From contig CP073261.1 in NCBI GenBank assembly GCA_019739335.1, positions 1 through 64,000 of the forward strand: 64,000 nt of DNA. The letters are read 5' to 3'. A program made the translations under genes and the position numbers. The DNA comes from Erythrobacter sp. (lineage in GTDB: Bacteria > Pseudomonadota > Alphaproteobacteria > Sphingomonadales > Sphingomonadaceae). This document shows, in pieces, positions 63,196 through 64,000 of this stretch (position 1 is its first letter; the number at the start of each line of letters is the position of its first letter). The notes beneath the pieces are model-generated. The model was not told the origin of the DNA and searched no databases. It saw only the letters and a program-made list of their open reading frames with translations.

Positions 63196-64000
63196 CGAAC
63201 CAGCCGCGCCGAGCCGGCTGGAGAGGTTGCCCTTCCCCCTCGGCAAATCGCTCACCAAACGAATACTGGCGGTGAATCTGGTGCCGCTGCTGGTGTTGGC
63301 CGGGAGCCTGTTCTTCCTGGATTCGTACCGCCGCCAATTGCTGGACGAACGCTTCAAGCTGGCGCGGATCGAAGCGCAGATTACTGCGGAGGCCCTGGCA
63401 GGGGCGACGGTAGAGCGGCAGGAAGCGCTGCTCAGCCAGATCGGTCGCGAACAGTCGATGCGGCTGCGGATGTACGATGCCGATGGCGCGCTGATCGCCG
63501 ACAGCTTCGTCCTCGACAAGCCCAGCTTCGTTTTCGACGATCCGGTGGCCGAGCCGTTCAGCGAAGACCTTGCCCGCTGGACCGACGATGCGGTCAACTT
63601 CGTGGTCGGTGCGCCCTCGGCCCCGGCCTATGTCGAACCGGTGGACACGATTGCCGACAGCTGGCCTGAACTCGCCCGCGTGCGCCAGCAGGGCCTGAGC
63701 CAGATCGAACTGCGCCGTGCGCCCGATGGCACGCCGGTCATCAACGCCGCCGCGCCGGTCGGGATCAACGGTGCGAGCCTGCTCACCACCCGCAACGCGG
63801 TGGATATCACTCAATCGGTCCGCAATGCGCGCACCAGCCTGATGACGATCATCCTGCTCGCGCTGTTCGTTTCGATCGTGCTCTCGCTCTATCTCGCCTC
63901 CACCATCATCGAACCGCTGCGGCGGCTTGTTACGGCCACCCAGCGCGTCCGGCTGGGGCGGGAACGGGATATCGAAGTGCCGCGGATGCAGGCGCGCGGG
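63188..64000 (+). CDS. chvG: Sensor kinase ChvG, 3' end cut by window
   Basis: First 271 codons of the histidine kinase partner of ChvI, open at the window edge. ATG at 63188 ([14 protein letters not shown]). First membrane helix about 28-46 ([19 protein letters not shown]), a periplasmic sensing domain (about 47-215), a second helix (about 217-238) and the start of a HAMP linker ([17 protein letters not shown]). Kinase domains are not in the window. Confidence 0.92.
   Translation, partial: MADEPAAPSRLERLPFPLGKSLTKRILAVNLVPLLVLAGSLFFLDSYRRQLLDERFKLARIEAQITAEALAGATVERQEALLSQIGREQSMRLRMYDADGALIADSFVLDKPSFVFDDPVAEPFSEDLARWTDDAVNFVVGAPSAPAYVEPVDTIADSWPELARVRQQGLSQIELRRAPDGTPVINAAAPVGINGASLLTTRNAVDITQSVRNARTSLMTIILLALFVSIVLSLYLASTIIEPLRRLVTATQRVRLGRERDIEVPRMQARG

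Overview
The window is high-GC chromosomal DNA from an aerobic anoxygenic phototrophic alphaproteobacterium, most likely Erythrobacteraceae (Erythrobacter/Porphyrobacter type). The main evidence is the right end of a photosynthesis gene cluster (lhaA-puhABC-orf-acsF-puhE-hemA), a lipoprotein cytochrome c, a CcrM GANTC methyltransferase, a pckA/chvI/chvG block and many TonB/CpaF/DMT genes of sphingomonad type. No tRNA, rRNA, CRISPR array or insertion sequence with a transposase was seen.

Layout. 1-6571: photosynthesis operon on the + strand, with almost every junction overlapping (ATGA). It covers LH1/reaction-centre assembly (LhaA, PuhA, PuhB, PuhC, PuhE), the oxygen-dependent cyclase AcsF and ALA synthase, and it faces a membrane-tethered cytochrome c across a shared bidirectional terminator. 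7296-17988: a loose nucleoside/nucleotide set: cytidine deaminase, a VUT/queuosine-precursor-type transporter, a NupC-type nucleoside transporter, a 2OG-Fe(II) oxygenase, an Oar-like TonB receptor, a lipoprotein 5'-nucleotidase and AMP nucleosidase. 18114-24809: glycosyltransferase and membrane genes (two GT39-like, one GT2, a flippase-like UPF0104 protein, a methyltransferase) plus a DMT exporter. 25045-28128: an orphan CpaF, a DMT protein and a tandem pair of entericidin-like micro-lipoproteins. 28197-31905: a tightly overlapping dgt operon and an aspartate-racemase homologue.

31959-35771: a three-subunit NAD(P) transhydrogenase operon. A DUF559 endonuclease-like gene, bounded by inverted two-hairpin repeats, sits between pntA-1 and pntA-2. 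35951-46499: an NtrC-like regulator, folP, ccrM (bracketed by two large palindromic elements and preceded by a cluster of GANTC sites), a Ca/Na antiporter, rnhB, a PQQ-type dehydrogenase, and a run GNAT/DUF1285/Nudix/CCA-transferase. 46690-64000: parC, a PfpI protein, a DUF4349 lipoprotein, a methyltransferase fused to an anti-sigma-like periplasmic domain, ferredoxin with two cysteine desulfurases, an alpha/beta hydrolase, TonB, a DUF885 peptidase, two DUF937 proteins, and pckA divergent from chvI-chvG (cut by the window end).

The strongest leads for something undescribed are: (i) the DUF559 cassette with hairpin-conserving inverted ends inside the pnt operon; (ii) the 269-bp cloverleaf-like element plus six GANTC sites upstream of ccrM; (iii) the methyltransferase/anti-sigma-like fusion protein; (iv) the 197-bp nested palindrome just downstream of ccrM; and (v) the apparent nucleotide-scavenging gene set. 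All functions are read from sequence motifs and family knowledge; no database search was run.
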